NCBI RefSeq assembly: GCF_026624755.1 | Contig: NZ_JAPMXC010000001.1 | Location: forward strand, 2,452,365-2,516,364 | Direction: 5' to 3' | Length of the DNA stretch: 64,000 bases | DNA from: Robbsia betulipollinis | GTDB taxonomy: Bacteria; Pseudomonadota; Gammaproteobacteria; Burkholderiales; Burkholderiaceae | Made by a program: the position numbers and the translations under genes | Notes under the pieces: model-generated | The model's database searches: none | What the model saw: the letters and a program-made list of their open reading frames with translations, nothing else | Told to the model about the DNA's origin: nothing | In this document: piece after piece, positions 44,198-55,211 of the stretch | Numbering within the stretch: position 1 is the first letter of the stretch | Layout: each line of letters opens with the position of its first letter

Positions 44198-44748
44198 AAC
44201 GTGATTCCCTTGGCGGTTAATGCATCGGACAGGGCGCGCACGGCGCGGGAGCAATGCGTCTTGACGCTGCCCTCCGAGCAGCCCATCGCGGCTGCGGTCT
44301 CGGCGACGTCCATATCCTCCCAATAACGCATCAGGAACGCTTCCCGTTGACGCGTCGGGAGATTTTGAATTTCAGCCTCGATCATGCCGACGATCTGCTC
44401 GCGGCTCACGGTGTCCTCGCTGCTCGCGGTAAAGCTCGTCGACTGGGCATCGATGCGTTCCATCGGATCGCCGTCGTCGTCGGACTGAAAACTCGAGAAC
44501 AGGCTGATGCGCGCGTCCCGTACCTTCTTGCGCCGGAAATGGTCGAGTACCGTCGTCTGCAGAATACGCTGAAACAGGAAGGGCAGTTCGGCGGCGGGCT
44601 TGTCGCCATAGTGTTCGGCGAGCTTGATCATCGCGTCCTGGACGATGTCCAGCGCGGCGTCTTCGTCGCGCACCGCGAAGATCGTCTGCTTCAGCGCGCG
44701 GCGCTCGGTGCTGGCCAGGAAATCGGCGAGTTCCTTGTCTGTTGCCAT
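44194..44748 (-). CDS. ECF-type RNA polymerase sigma factor
   Basis: A 184-residue sigma factor with region 2 (ALDIVQDAMIKLAEHYGD; FQRILQTTVLDHFRRKKVRD) and region 4 (LPTRQREAFLMRYWEDMDVA, then ETAAAMGCSEGSVKTHCSRA). There is no region 1 or 3, as in ECF factors. ATG 44748 gives MATDKELADF; the upstream in-frame ATG at 44799 is less likely. It heads the operon sigma-DUF3619-DUF3106, every junction being a 4-base ATGA overlap, and is divergent from ilvB. Its trigger is unknown. Confidence 0.93.
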   Translation of the reverse strand: MATDKELADFLASTERRALKQTIFAVRDEDAALDIVQDAMIKLAEHYGDKPAAELPFLFQRILQTTVLDHFRRKKVRDARISLFSSFQSDDDGDPMERIDAQSTSFTASSEDTVSREQIVGMIEAEIQNLPTRQREAFLMRYWEDMDVAETAAAMGCSEGSVKTHCSRAVRALSDALTAKGITL

Positions 44749-44946
44749 CCGTCGTTCGACGTGCGCAGGCGGGCCTGCTTGTGGCTTGCCGGGCGGCAAA
44801 AACGGTGGATGTTACCAAAAATGTCGGCGCCGTGCCGGGTGTTGCACGGCCGCGGCGGGCGAATCGCGGGTCAACGGCGGCGCACACACGGGGGCATGGA
44901 TGACGCTGTGGGCGCTTATACCCTATTTCGACGCCGAAAAAAATGG

Positions 44947-44975
44947 TTGACCCCACAGGGGGCGCCCGCTATCTT
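44947..44975 (+). promoter_or_regulatory. Sigma-70 promoter of ilvB-ilvH-ilvC
   Basis: TTGACC (44947-44952) and TATCTT (44970-44975) are 17 bases apart. Start would be near 44982, leaving a long leader before ATG 45241. Confidence 0.7.
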
Positions 44976-45045
44976 AGCGGACTCGCCGTTGTCGCTTGAA
45001 AACGTCACATCGTTCACACGCGCGGCGAACGTCGCTGTTGTCCGC

Positions 45046-45090
45046 TTGCTGTTGTTGCTGTTGTTGCTGTTGTTGCTGTTGTTGCTGTTG
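45046..45090 (+). repeat. Nine-base tandem repeat (TTG/CTG) in the ilvB leader
   Basis: The pattern TTGTTGCTG repeats head to tail for 45 bases. In frame with TTG 45046 it gives fifteen Leu codons, preceded by NVAVVR. The other plus frames give poly-Cys and Ala-Val-Val repeats. The minus strand gives Asn-Asn-Ser. It lies between the ilv promoter and ilvB. Confidence 0.9.
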
Positions 45091-45240
45091 TTTGCTTTCA
45101 CGCTCTTACCGAAGCTCTGTCTCATCGAGGGCTGTACCTACCCGGTCACCCTTTCGTTGGACGCATCGCTCGAACCCGCGCCATAAGTGCGAGGAGAGAG
45201 CAACCGATCAATTTTTTGCCGAAAATTGCAAAGGCCGATC

Positions 45241-47097
45241 ATGAACATGCCACGCGCGGAACTGCCACCGCACGATGCCAACGCTCCCGCGTCGCGCACC
45301 ACTCGCCCCGATTCCGTTCCCGCTTCCTCCACGACGCCCGTGCCGCCGTCCGTGCACGTCTCGTCGACCACGCCCGAAGTTCCCGACCAGTCGATCGGCG
45401 CGACCGTGTTGATGCGCGCGCTGCAGGAAGAGAACGTCGAGTACCTGTGGGGCTATCCCGGCGGCTCGGTGCTCTACATCTACGACGAACTGTACAAGCA
45501 GGACAAGATTCACCACATTCTGGTGCGCCACGAACAGGCCGCCGTGCACGCGGCGGACGCGTACGCGCGTTCGACCGGCAATGTCGGCGTCTGCCTCGTG
45601 ACCTCCGGCCCGGGCGTCACCAACGCCGTGACCGGCATCGCCACGGCCTACATGGACTCGATCCCCCTGGTCGTGCTGTGCGGCCAGGTGCCCACGGGCT
45701 CGATCGGTCAGGACGCCTTCCAGGAATGCGACACGGTGGGCATCACGCGCCCGTGCGTCAAGCACAATTTCCTCGTCAAGGACGTGCGCGATCTCGCGGC
45801 CACCGTGCGCCGCGCGTTCTACATCGCGCGTACCGGCCGGCCGGGCCCGGTGCTGGTCGACATTCCGAAGGACGTGTCGCGCGAGGCGTGCGAGTACGTG
45901 CTGACCAAGAACGTCGCGCTGCGCTCGTACAATCCGGTGCTCAAGGGCCATTCCGGTCAGATCCGCAAGGCGCTGGCGTTGCTGATGTCGGCCAAGCGCC
46001 CCTATATCTATACCGGCGGCGGCGTGATCCTGGCCGACGCGGCACGCGAGTTGAACCAGTTCGCCGATCTGCTCGGCTTTCCGGTCACCAACACGCTGAT
46101 GGGGCTGGGCGGCTACCGCGCGAGCAGCAAGCAGTTCCTCGGCATGCTCGGCATGCACGGCACGTACGAAGCCAATATGGCGATGCAGCACTGCGACGTG
46201 CTGATCGCCGTCGGCGCACGTTTCGACGACCGCGTGATCGGCAACGTCGAACATTTCGCCTCGGCCGCGCGCAAGATCATCCATATCGACGTCGATCCCT
46301 CGTCGATCTCCAAGCGCGTCAAGGTGGATATTCCCATCGTCGGCGACGTGCGCGAGGTGCTCAAGGACATGCTCGAGCACCTGCAGACCGCCAGCGAGGG
46401 GCCGGACACCGCGGCGCTGGCCGACTGGTGGCGGCAGATCGAGGCCTGGCGCGCGATCGATTGCCTGAAGTACGACCGCGACAGCGAAATCATCAAGCCG
46501 CAGTATGTCGTCGAGACGCTGCATCGGTTGACGAAGGGCGAGGCGTTCGTCTGCTCGGACGTGGGCCAGCACCAGATGTGGGCCGCGCAGTATTACCCGT
46601 TCGAGAAGCCGCGCCGCTGGATCAATTCCGGTGGCCTGGGCACGATGGGTTTCGGTCTGCCGGCGGCGATGGGCGTGAAGATGGCGCATCCGGACGACGA
46701 CGTCGTCTGCATCACCGGCGAAGGCTCGATCCAGATGTGCATCCAGGAGCTGTCCACCTGCAAGCAGCACAACACGCCGATCAAGATCGTCTCGCTGAAC
46801 AACCGCTATCTGGGCATGGTGCGGCAGTGGCAGCAGATCGAGTACAAGAAGCGCTACTCCCATTCCTACATGGACGCGCTGCCGGACTTCGTGAAGCTGG
46901 CGGAGGCTTTCGGGCACGTGGGCATGCGCATCGAGCGCACCGCGGACGTCGAACCCGCGCTGGTCGAGGCGCTGCGCCTGAAGGACCGCACGGTCTTCCT
47001 CGATTTCCAGACCGATCCGACCGAGAACGTCTGGCCGATGGTGCAGGCGGGCAAGGGCATCACGGAAATGCTGCTCGGATCCGAGGATCTGGCCTAG
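45241..47097 (+). CDS. ilvB: Acetolactate synthase large subunit
   Basis: A 618-residue TPP/FAD enzyme for the first common step of Val/Leu/Ile synthesis. LWGYPGGSVLYIYDEL (about residues 75-90), the TPP glutamate in VRHEQAAVHAADAYAR, TSGPGVTNAVTGIA, GGLGTMGFGLPAAMG and the TPP-Mg motif ITGEGSIQMCIQEL with LNNRYLGMV are present. The first 50 residues are Pro/Ser/Thr-rich and longer than in E. coli IlvI. ATG 45241 has AAAGG 6 bases upstream. The regulatory subunit gene ilvH follows after 116 bases. Confidence 0.97.
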   Translation: MNMPRAELPPHDANAPASRTTRPDSVPASSTTPVPPSVHVSSTTPEVPDQSIGATVLMRALQEENVEYLWGYPGGSVLYIYDELYKQDKIHHILVRHEQAAVHAADAYARSTGNVGVCLVTSGPGVTNAVTGIATAYMDSIPLVVLCGQVPTGSIGQDAFQECDTVGITRPCVKHNFLVKDVRDLAATVRRAFYIARTGRPGPVLVDIPKDVSREACEYVLTKNVALRSYNPVLKGHSGQIRKALALLMSAKRPYIYTGGGVILADAARELNQFADLLGFPVTNTLMGLGGYRASSKQFLGMLGMHGTYEANMAMQHCDVLIAVGARFDDRVIGNVEHFASAARKIIHIDVDPSSISKRVKVDIPIVGDVREVLKDMLEHLQTASEGPDTAALADWWRQIEAWRAIDCLKYDRDSEIIKPQYVVETLHRLTKGEAFVCSDVGQHQMWAAQYYPFEKPRRWINSGGLGTMGFGLPAAMGVKMAHPDDDVVCITGEGSIQMCIQELSTCKQHNTPIKIVSLNNRYLGMVRQWQQIEYKKRYSHSYMDALPDFVKLAEAFGHVGMRIERTADVEPALVEALRLKDRTVFLDFQTDPTENVWPMVQAGKGITEMLLGSEDLA

Positions 47098-47213
47098 TCC
47101 CCGGCCGCGCGTCCCGGGGGCGCGCGCCGGGCGATGTTCGAAGCACCGCTTACCGCTCACCCCGCCGTCGCCGCCGCTGACGGCGAGGACGGACAGGAAG
47201 ACGACAGTTCACT

Positions 47214-48741
<1,528 letters not shown>

Positions 48742-48819
48742 AATCGACGCGGCGCGTCGGCACAAACGCGCGATAAGGTGGGAAAATAGCGCGCCGGCGT
48801 GCCTTCGGGCATGTCACGG

Positions 48820-48859
48820 AAAAAGCCGCGCCGGGTCATCGTGCCCGGCGCGGCTTTTT
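48820..48859 (+). terminator. Strong terminator after ilvC
   Basis: GCCGCGCCGGG (48825-48835) pairs with CCCGGCGCGGC (48844-48854), flanked by five A and five T, with an eight-base loop. The symmetric A/T flanks allow termination in both directions. Confidence 0.92.
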
Positions 48860-48899
48860 CGCCGACGGGCATCCCATTGTCAACCGTTCGACCGAATTC

Positions 48900-49541
48900 A
48901 TGAATTATCCTCACCCGATCATCGCGCGCGAGGGCTGGCCGTTCATCGGCATCGCCGCCGTGCTGGCCGTGCTGATCCAGTCGCTGAACGGTTTTGGCTG
49001 GGCCTGGCCGTTCTGGCTGCTGCTGATCTTCACGGTGCAGTTCTTTCGGGATCCGCCGCGTGCGGTTCCGGCGCAGTCCAACGCGGTGTTGAGCCCGGCC
49101 GATGGCCGCATCGTCGCGGTCGAGACCGTGCACGATCAGTACGCCGATCGCGAGGCGCTGAAGATCAGCGTTTTCATGGGCGTCTTCAATGCCCATTCGC
49201 AACGCTCGCCGGTGGATGGCACGGTGCGCAAGATCGAATATTTCCCCGGCGCCTTCCTGAATGCCGAACTGGAAAAGGCCTCGCTGCGCAACGAGCGCAA
49301 CGCGCTGGTGTTCGACCTGCCCGGCGGGCAGGTCGTCAGCTGCGTGCAGGTGGCGGGGCTGGTCGCCCGGCGCATTCTCTGCTATGCGAGGACGGGCCAG
49401 ACGCTCGCGCGTGGTCAGCGCTACGGCTTCATCCGCTTCGGTTCCCGCATGGACGTCTATTTGCCGATCGGCAGCCGCCCGCGCGTGGCGATCGGCGAGA
49501 AAGTTCATGCATCGTCGACGATCCTCGCCGATCTTGCCTGA
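48900..49541 (+). CDS. psd: Phosphatidylserine decarboxylase proenzyme
   Basis: A 213-residue small-type PSD making phosphatidylethanolamine at the inner membrane. Two N-terminal hydrophobic segments precede [13 protein letters not shown] and [17 protein letters not shown]. The autocatalytic site is FGSRMD (about residues 180-185): cleavage between Gly and Ser yields the alpha chain with a pyruvoyl group. It has its own unit after the ilvC terminator and pairs with pssA downstream. Confidence 0.96.
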   Translation: MNYPHPIIAREGWPFIGIAAVLAVLIQSLNGFGWAWPFWLLLIFTVQFFRDPPRAVPAQSNAVLSPADGRIVAVETVHDQYADREALKISVFMGVFNAHSQRSPVDGTVRKIEYFPGAFLNAELEKASLRNERNALVFDLPGGQVVSCVQVAGLVARRILCYARTGQTLARGQRYGFIRFGSRMDVYLPIGSRPRVAIGEKVHASSTILADLA

Positions 49542-49621
49542 GACGGTGCCGCTCGCCCAGGTCCGGGGGCGTCGACGACGGCGCTCCCCGAGGTCCCTTT
49601 CATTCGTACAGGAGAAGGCAT

Positions 49622-50497
49622 TTGGCCCTGAAGCCGCGGCGTAATCGCCTCCAGAATCCGTCCTCTTCCTCGGTGCCCCTTCGGTTCCGGCGGCGGCCCA
49701 AGCGCGTCGATCCGCGCGATGCCGATACGCCGCGGGCACGCCGGCGGGCCGAACGGCAGCAACTGCTGCGCAAGCGCGGCATCTACCTGCTGCCGAACGC
49801 CTTCACCACCGCCGCGCTGTTTTGCGGTTTCTTTGCGATCGTCCAGGCGATGAACCTGCGCTTCGAGAGCGCCGCGATCGCGATCTTCGTCGCCATGGTG
49901 CTCGACGGCATGGACGGCCGGGTCGCGCGCATGACCAATACCCAGAGCGCGTTCGGCGAGCAGTACGACAGTCTTTCGGACATGGTGTCGTTCGGCCTGG
50001 CGCCGTCGCTGGTGGTCTACGAGTGGGCGCTGCGCGACCTGGGGCGCTGGGGCTGGCTGGCGGCCTTCGTCTACTGCGCGGGTGCCGCGCTGCGCCTCGC
50101 GCGGTTCAACACCAATATCGGCGTGGTCGACAAGCGCTTCTTCCAGGGGATTCCGAGCCCCGCCGCAGCGGCGCTGATCGCCGGCTTCGTGTGGCTCGCG
50201 ATCGACAACCGCCTGCCGGTCAGCCTCTTCTGGCTGCCGTGGGTGGCGTTCGGGCTGACGATCTACGCGGGGCTGACGATGGTGTCGAACGCGCCGTTCT
50301 ACAGCGGCAAGGCGCTTGACGTGCGCCACCGGGTGCCGTTCGGCGTGATCGTGCTGCTGGTCGTGGGCTTCATCGCCATCTCGTCCGATCCGCCCATCAT
50401 GCTGTTCGGCCTGTTCGTGCTGTACGGTCTGTCCGGCTATGTCTTCTGGGTGTACCGGGCTTTGCGCGGGCGGCGCGGCGCGGTGTCCGCGGGTTAG
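49622..50497 (+). CDS. pssA: CDP-diacylglycerol-serine O-phosphatidyltransferase
   Basis: A 291-residue membrane enzyme that makes phosphatidylserine, the substrate of Psd. The CDP-alcohol phosphotransferase motif is seen as DGMDGRVAR, then G and two Asp in GEQYDSLSD (about residues 98-123). A basic N-terminal tail of about 50 residues precedes at least six membrane helices. TTG 49622 is used because AGGAG lies 7 bases upstream and no ATG fits. It is in line with psd, with an 80-base gap. Confidence 0.95.
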   Translation: MALKPRRNRLQNPSSSSVPLRFRRRPKRVDPRDADTPRARRRAERQQLLRKRGIYLLPNAFTTAALFCGFFAIVQAMNLRFESAAIAIFVAMVLDGMDGRVARMTNTQSAFGEQYDSLSDMVSFGLAPSLVVYEWALRDLGRWGWLAAFVYCAGAALRLARFNTNIGVVDKRFFQGIPSPAAAALIAGFVWLAIDNRLPVSLFWLPWVAFGLTIYAGLTMVSNAPFYSGKALDVRHRVPFGVIVLLVVGFIAISSDPPIMLFGLFVLYGLSGYVFWVYRALRGRRGAVSAG

Positions 50498-50539
50498 ACA
50501 GGCCGGGCGGACAGCCTGCCCGCCCGGCACGGATACGCC

Positions 50540-51088
50540 TCAGAAATTCCCGAAATGGCGGTCCGGATCGTGCAGGGGGTCGGGCGTCTTCTGCGTGGAG
50601 CGCACGATGCCGGCGTCGTCGAAATAGAAGTGGTACAGCATGTACCAGACGTCGGCGTCCATATAGCGGTAGCTCCATACCGCCCGTCTCATCAACGGGT
50701 AATAGGCCGTTTCTTCCGGCAGGCCGAAATGCCGCTGCACGTCCTCGCGCGTCCACTGGCCGACGACCACCTGCGCGAACGATTCGTTCGTCAGCACCTG
50801 GCGGATCGACACCAGCCTGCCCGCCGCGTCCACGTCCGCCGCGGTGGTCGTCTCGCCGAAAGGACGGGTCGGCCACAACCAGCGGTGACCGCCATCGGGC
50901 AGCGGATAACTTTCCTTCGGGCTGCCCAGCGCGGCGGTGACGCGTGAGGCGTCCTCGCCGGCCGTGAAGCGTTGCCACGGCGCGGCGCAGGCGCCCAGCG
51001 CACCGACCAGCAGCAGGGCGGCGACGCGGCTGCCCAGCCGGGCCGCGCCACGGCAGGCGCCGCGGGCGGCGATCACGGGAACGATCAT
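50540..51088 (-). CDS. Predicted lipoprotein, unknown function
   Basis: A 182-residue protein with an N-terminal signal and lipobox (LLVGALGAC, Cys about residue 33), so likely an outer-membrane lipoprotein. The mature part resembles SmpA/OmlA-type folds (VTAALGSPKESYPLPDGGHR; WTREDVQRHFGLPEE) and is Trp/Tyr-rich (VWSYRYMDADVWYMLYHF). ATG 51088 has GGAG about 9 bases upstream; ATG 51133 is an alternative. It is divergent from rpsO. No specific function recognised. Confidence 0.82.
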   Translation of the reverse strand: MIVPVIAARGACRGAARLGSRVAALLLVGALGACAAPWQRFTAGEDASRVTAALGSPKESYPLPDGGHRWLWPTRPFGETTTAADVDAAGRLVSIRQVLTNESFAQVVVGQWTREDVQRHFGLPEETAYYPLMRRAVWSYRYMDADVWYMLYHFYFDDAGIVRSTQKTPDPLHDPDRHFGNF

Positions 51089-51137
51089 CCGGAAAACTCC
51101 ATGACGACACGCGATGGTGTCCGTGACATGCATCTTA

Positions 51138-51146
51138 TGCTAGAAT
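51138..51146 (+). promoter_or_regulatory. Extended -10 promoter of rpsO
   Basis: TGCTAGAAT, an extended -10 (TG, one base, TAGAAT 51141-51146) without a good -35. The start would be near 51153, about 93 nt before the rpsO ATG. This form matches the rpoD promoter in the same window. Confidence 0.55.
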
Positions 51147-51245
51147 CCGCGATTCGACCTTCGGCCGACCATTGGGCGGAGGACGACTTCACGGCACGGC
51201 CCTTTCTTCCGTGACCGCATGTCCACAGTGAATTCAAGGAAAATC

Positions 51246-51515
51246 ATGTCCGTAGCTGATATCAACAAGTCCGAGATCGTCGCGAAGTTTGCGCAAACGC
51301 CGAATGACACGGGCTCGCCCGAAGTCCAGGTCGCGCTGCTGACCACCCGCATCAACGAATTGACCGGTCACTTCAAGGAACACAAGAAGGACCATCACAG
51401 CCGTCGCGGTCTGCTGCGCATGGTGAGCCGCCGCCGCAAGCTGCTCGACTACCTGAAGGGCAAGAACGCCGATCGTTACCGCAAGCTGATCGAAGAACTG
51501 GGCCTGCGCAAGTAA
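51246..51515 (+). CDS. rpsO: 30S ribosomal protein uS15
   Basis: An 89-residue primary 16S-binding protein. [20 protein letters not shown] and [20 protein letters not shown] are diagnostic, and the length is exact for the family. ATG 51246 is preceded by AAGGAAA. Followed by a hairpin and pnp, the classic rpsO-pnp order. Confidence 0.98.
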   Translation: MSVADINKSEIVAKFAQTPNDTGSPEVQVALLTTRINELTGHFKEHKKDHHSRRGLLRMVSRRRKLLDYLKGKNADRYRKLIEELGLRK

Positions 51516-51838
51516 CTGGCGCGCGCCGGCAAGCGCCCATCCCGTGGACGAACGCTAGCCGGTTCCGAAAATGCCTGTGTCAGCATCGCTGATGCAGGCA
51601 TTTTGCTTTTCGGGCGCGACGTCGCGCCGCGACGTCCCCGAGCTGGCCTCACGTCTACCGTATCACCCGATAAGACGAGTCGACCGGTGTCTTGTGTCAT
51701 TCCAGCGGCATATCGGCCGCCGTGCGGCCCCGCCGGATCGCGGGTCCGCCCGCCGATGCATCGCTGGAATGGCATGGCGCGCCGCTGGCCGACCCGTCCT
51801 GCCGCGCCCCCGGGCGCCGTCGTACCAAAGGAGCGTAC
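51516..51838 (+). other. rpsO-pnp intergenic region
   Basis: 323 bases. It contains the hairpin at 51568-51604 and, next to pnp, the ribosome-binding site AAAGGAG. In many bacteria this region holds an RNase III site through which PNPase autoregulates; no second long stem is obvious by eye. Confidence 0.5.
51568..51604 (+). terminator. Hairpin between rpsO and pnp
   Basis: AAAATGCCTG (51568-51577) pairs with CAGGCATTTT (51595-51604). Inside, TCAGC pairs with GCTGA after a small internal mismatch, around a three-base loop. The T tract supports partial termination; RNase III processing is an alternative role. Confidence 0.8.
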
Positions 51839-53986
51839 ATGTTCAATAAGATCGTCAAATCCTTCCAGTGGGGACAACACACGGTACGCCTGGAAACGGG
51901 CGAGATCGCCCGTCAGGCGAGCGGTGCCGTCCTCGTCGATGTCGACGAGACCGTCGTGCTCGCCACCGTCGTGGGCGCGAAAACCGCGAAGCCGGGCCAG
52001 GATTTCTTCCCGCTGACCGTCGATTACATCGAGAAGACCTACGCCGCGGGTCGTATCCCGGGCGGTTTCTTCCGCCGCGAAGGCCGCCCGTCGGAGGGCG
52101 AGACGCTGACCTCGCGCCTGATCGACCGGCCGCTGCGCCCGCTGTTTCCGGAAGGCTTCTACAACGAAGTCCAGGTCGTCATCCACGTGCTGTCGATCAA
52201 CCCGGACGTGCCGGCGGACATCCCCGCGCTGATCGGCGCCTCGGCCGCGCTGGCCGTGTCGGGTCTGCCGTTCGACGGTCCGGTGGGCGCCGCCCGCGTA
52301 GCCTATGTCGACGGCCAGTACCTGCTGAACCCGAACCGTTCGCAGATGAAGGGTTCGAAGATGGACCTGATCGTCGCCGGTACCGAGACCGCCGTGCTGA
52401 TGGTCGAGTCCGAGGCGGACCAGTTGCCCGAGGACGTGATGCTGGGCGCGGTCGTGTTCGGCCACGAGCAGATGCAGGTCGCGATCGACGCGATCCACGA
52501 CCTGGTCAAGGACGGCGGCAAGCCCGAGTGGGACTGGCAGCCGGCGCCGAAGGACGAGGCGTTGTTCGCGCGCGTCGCGGCGCTCGCCGAGCCGGAACTG
52601 CGCGCCGCGTACCAGATTCGCGACAAGCAGGCCCGCACGACGAAGCTGCGCGAGGCGACCGCCGGCGTGAAGCGGGCGCTGGAAGCCGCCACGACGGAAC
52701 CGGGCGCCACGGCGGACATGGCGGCACCCGATGCCACCACGCTGGGCAACATCGTGTTCGATCTCGAATCGAAGATCGTCCGCAGCCAGATCCTGGCCGG
52801 CGAGCCGCGCATCGACGGCCGCGACACCCGCACGGTGCGTCCGATCGAGATCAGCACGGGCATCCTGCCGCGCACGCACGGCTCGGCGCTCTTCACCCGC
52901 GGTGAAACGCAGGCGCTGGTCGTCGCGACGCTGGGCACCAAGCGCGACGAGCAGGTCATCGACGCGCTTGAGGGCGAGCATCGCGAACGCTTCATGCTGC
53001 ACTACAACATGCCCCCGTTCGCGACCGGCGAAACCGGTCGCGTCGGCACGCCGAAGCGCCGCGAAATCGGTCACGGCCGTCTGGCCAAGCGGGCGCTGGC
53101 CGCCTGCCTGCCGAGCGAGGAGGAATTCGGCTATACGATTCGCGTCGTTTCCGAAATCACCGAATCGAACGGTTCGTCGTCGATGGCCTCGGTGTGCGGC
53201 GGTTGCCTCGCGCTGATGCATGCCGGCGTGCCGATGAAGGCGCATGTCGCCGGCATCGCGATGGGTCTGATCCTGGAGGAAGGCGAGGGCGGCAAGCGCT
53301 TTGCCGTGCTGACCGACATCCTCGGCGACGAGGATCACCTCGGCGACATGGACTTCAAGGTGGCGGGCACCGAGACCGGCATCACCGCGCTGCAGATGGA
53401 CATCAAGATCCAGGGCATCACCAAGGAGATCATGCAGGTCGCGCTCGCGCAGGCGCGCGAGGGCCGCATGCACATTCTCGGCAAGATGGCGGCGTCGGTG
53501 TCCGGCGCACGGACCGAGTTGTCGGAATTCGCGCCGCGCATGATCACCATGAAGATCAATCCGGAAAAGATTCGCGACGTGATCGGCAAGGGCGGTTCGG
53601 TGATCCGCGCGCTGACCGAGGAAACCGGTACGACGATCGACATCAGCGAGGAAGGCGTGGTGACGATCGCCAGCACCAGCACCGAGGGGATGGAGGAAGC
53701 GAAGCGCCGCATCGCCAACATCACCGTCGAGGTCGAGGTCGGGCAGGTCTACACCGGTACGGTGCTGAAGTTGCTGGACTTCGGCGGCATCGTCAACATC
53801 CTGCCGGGCAAGGATGGCCTGCTGCACATCTCCGAGATCGTCAACGAGCGGATCAAGGACATCAACGACTACCTGAAGGAAGGTCAGGTCGTGCGCGTGA
53901 AGGTCATCCAGACGGACGAAAAGGGTCGCATCCGCCTGTCGGCGAAGGCGCTGCTGGCCGAGGACGCGCCGCCTGCCGCTGAATAA
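51839..53986 (+). CDS. pnp: Polynucleotide phosphorylase
   Basis: A 715-residue 3'-5' phosphorolytic exoribonuclease of the RNA degradosome. Two RNase PH domains ([35 protein letters not shown]) flank a helical domain. The second has the catalytic region [23 protein letters not shown] domain ([19 protein letters not shown], about residues 579-597) and a C-terminal S1 domain ([18 protein letters not shown], about 636-653) bind RNA. ATG 51839 has AAAGGAG upstream. Confidence 0.98.
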   Translation: MFNKIVKSFQWGQHTVRLETGEIARQASGAVLVDVDETVVLATVVGAKTAKPGQDFFPLTVDYIEKTYAAGRIPGGFFRREGRPSEGETLTSRLIDRPLRPLFPEGFYNEVQVVIHVLSINPDVPADIPALIGASAALAVSGLPFDGPVGAARVAYVDGQYLLNPNRSQMKGSKMDLIVAGTETAVLMVESEADQLPEDVMLGAVVFGHEQMQVAIDAIHDLVKDGGKPEWDWQPAPKDEALFARVAALAEPELRAAYQIRDKQARTTKLREATAGVKRALEAATTEPGATADMAAPDATTLGNIVFDLESKIVRSQILAGEPRIDGRDTRTVRPIEISTGILPRTHGSALFTRGETQALVVATLGTKRDEQVIDALEGEHRERFMLHYNMPPFATGETGRVGTPKRREIGHGRLAKRALAACLPSEEEFGYTIRVVSEITESNGSSSMASVCGGCLALMHAGVPMKAHVAGIAMGLILEEGEGGKRFAVLTDILGDEDHLGDMDFKVAGTETGITALQMDIKIQGITKEIMQVALAQAREGRMHILGKMAASVSGARTELSEFAPRMITMKINPEKIRDVIGKGGSVIRALTEETGTTIDISEEGVVTIASTSTEGMEEAKRRIANITVEVEVGQVYTGTVLKLLDFGGIVNILPGKDGLLHISEIVNERIKDINDYLKEGQVVRVKVIQTDEKGRIRLSAKALLAEDAPPAAE

Positions 53987-54060
53987 GGCAGAATGAAGTA
54001 ACCGATCGCCGGTGTCGCCATGACGGGACGCCGGCGATGTTCTTTTTGCGAGATGAAATC

Positions 54061-55056
54061 ATGAAAGCCATTGAAATCAGCGCGTTCGGCGGTCCCGAGG
54101 GGCTGCGCCTGACCGAGCGGCCGATGCCCGAGCCGAAGACGGGCGAAGTCCTGATCAAGGTGTCGGCGTCGGGCGTCAACCGCCCCGACGTGTTCCAGCG
54201 CCAGGGGCATTACCCGCCGCCGCCCGGCGCATCCGACCTGCCCGGGCTGGAAGTCGCCGGTACCATCGTCGGTGGCGACGTCGCGCACGCGAGCGGCCTG
54301 AAGATGGGCGACCGCGTGTGCGCGTTGCTCACCGGCGGCGGGTACGCGGAATATGTGGTTGCGCCGGTCGGCGTGTGTCTGCCGGTGCCCAAGGGCCTGT
54401 CCGATGTCGAGGCGGCGTCGCTGCCCGAGACGGTGTTCACGGTCTGGAGCAATGTCTTCGACCGCGCCCGGCTCGGTCGCGGCGAAGGCGGTTCGGCCGA
54501 GACGCTGCTGGTGCAGGGCGGCTCGAGCGGCATCGGCGTCGCCGCGATCCAGCTCGCCAGCGCGCTCGGCTACCGGGTGTTCGCGACCGCCGGAAGCGAC
54601 GAGAAATGCGCGGCCTGCGAACGGCTCGGCGCGGCAAAGGCGATCAATTACAAGAAGGACGATTTCGTCGCGGCGGTGCATGCGCTCACCGACGGGCGCG
54701 GCGTCGACGTGGTGCTCGACATGGTCGCCGGCGACTATCTGCCGCGCGAGCTGCAGGCGCTGGCCGAGGGCGGGCGTATCGCGGTGATCGCGTTGCTGGG
54801 CGGCGCGAAGGCCGAGATCGACCTGAATGCCGTGCTGCGCCGCCGTTTGACCATCACCGGTTCGACGCTGCGCGCGCGTTCCAGCGGCTTCAAGGCGCAG
54901 ATCGCCGCGCAGCTGCGCAGCCAGGTCTGGCCGCTGATCGAGGCGGGCCGCATGCGCGCGATCGTCCATGAGGTGATTCCGGCAGCCGAGGCGGCGCGGG
55001 CGCATGCCCTGATGGAGTCGAGCAGCCATATCGGCAAGATCGTGCTGGGCTGGTAG
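54061..55056 (+). CDS. NAD(P)H-quinone oxidoreductase, PIG3-type zinc-less MDR
   Basis: A 331-residue medium-chain reductase. It starts MKAIEISAFGGPEGL; the catalytic-domain motif SGVNRPDVFQRQGHYPPPPG (about residues 40-59) is typical of PIG3. The cofactor loop GGSSGIGVAAIQLA (about residues 152-165) suggests NADPH binding. No zinc-ligand cysteines are seen. It reduces quinones or related enones by one electron. It lies between pnp and tpiA. Confidence 0.92.
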   Translation: MKAIEISAFGGPEGLRLTERPMPEPKTGEVLIKVSASGVNRPDVFQRQGHYPPPPGASDLPGLEVAGTIVGGDVAHASGLKMGDRVCALLTGGGYAEYVVAPVGVCLPVPKGLSDVEAASLPETVFTVWSNVFDRARLGRGEGGSAETLLVQGGSSGIGVAAIQLASALGYRVFATAGSDEKCAACERLGAAKAINYKKDDFVAAVHALTDGRGVDVVLDMVAGDYLPRELQALAEGGRIAVIALLGGAKAEIDLNAVLRRRLTITGSTLRARSSGFKAQIAAQLRSQVWPLIEAGRMRAIVHEVIPAAEAARAHALMESSSHIGKIVLGW

Positions 55057-55211
55057 CCGCGGCGTGTGGCCGCGCGGCGCCGTTGTGGCTGGCAAGGCGC
55101 CGCCGCGCGCGGGCCGTGGCAAGTCCTGTTTGACCCATTGGGGCCTGCCAACGTAAAATAGGCGGTTTTGCGCCCAGCCGTCCCCCCTTTTTTCTTGTGA
55201 GTGCCGCCGCA

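Larger units (their letters stand above)
44749..45240. other. Divergent sigma-ilvB region with the ilvB leader
   Basis: 492 bases. It contains the ilvB promoter (44947-44975), a leader of about 259 nt with the nine-base repeat (45046-45090), and a 7-bp AT hairpin CAATTTT/AAAATTG (45209-45228) one base before the AAAGG ribosome-binding site of ilvB. In one frame the leader is open from TTG 44989 to TAA 45184. No promoter for the sigma operon could be fixed. Confidence 0.5.

Noticed and set aside
44996-45244. Plus-strand frame with a run of Cys codons in the ilvB leader
   Set aside because: It is the same tandem repeat read in another frame, has no ribosome-binding site and would run past the ilvB start. 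The Asn-Asn-Ser frame on the minus strand is rejected for the same reason.
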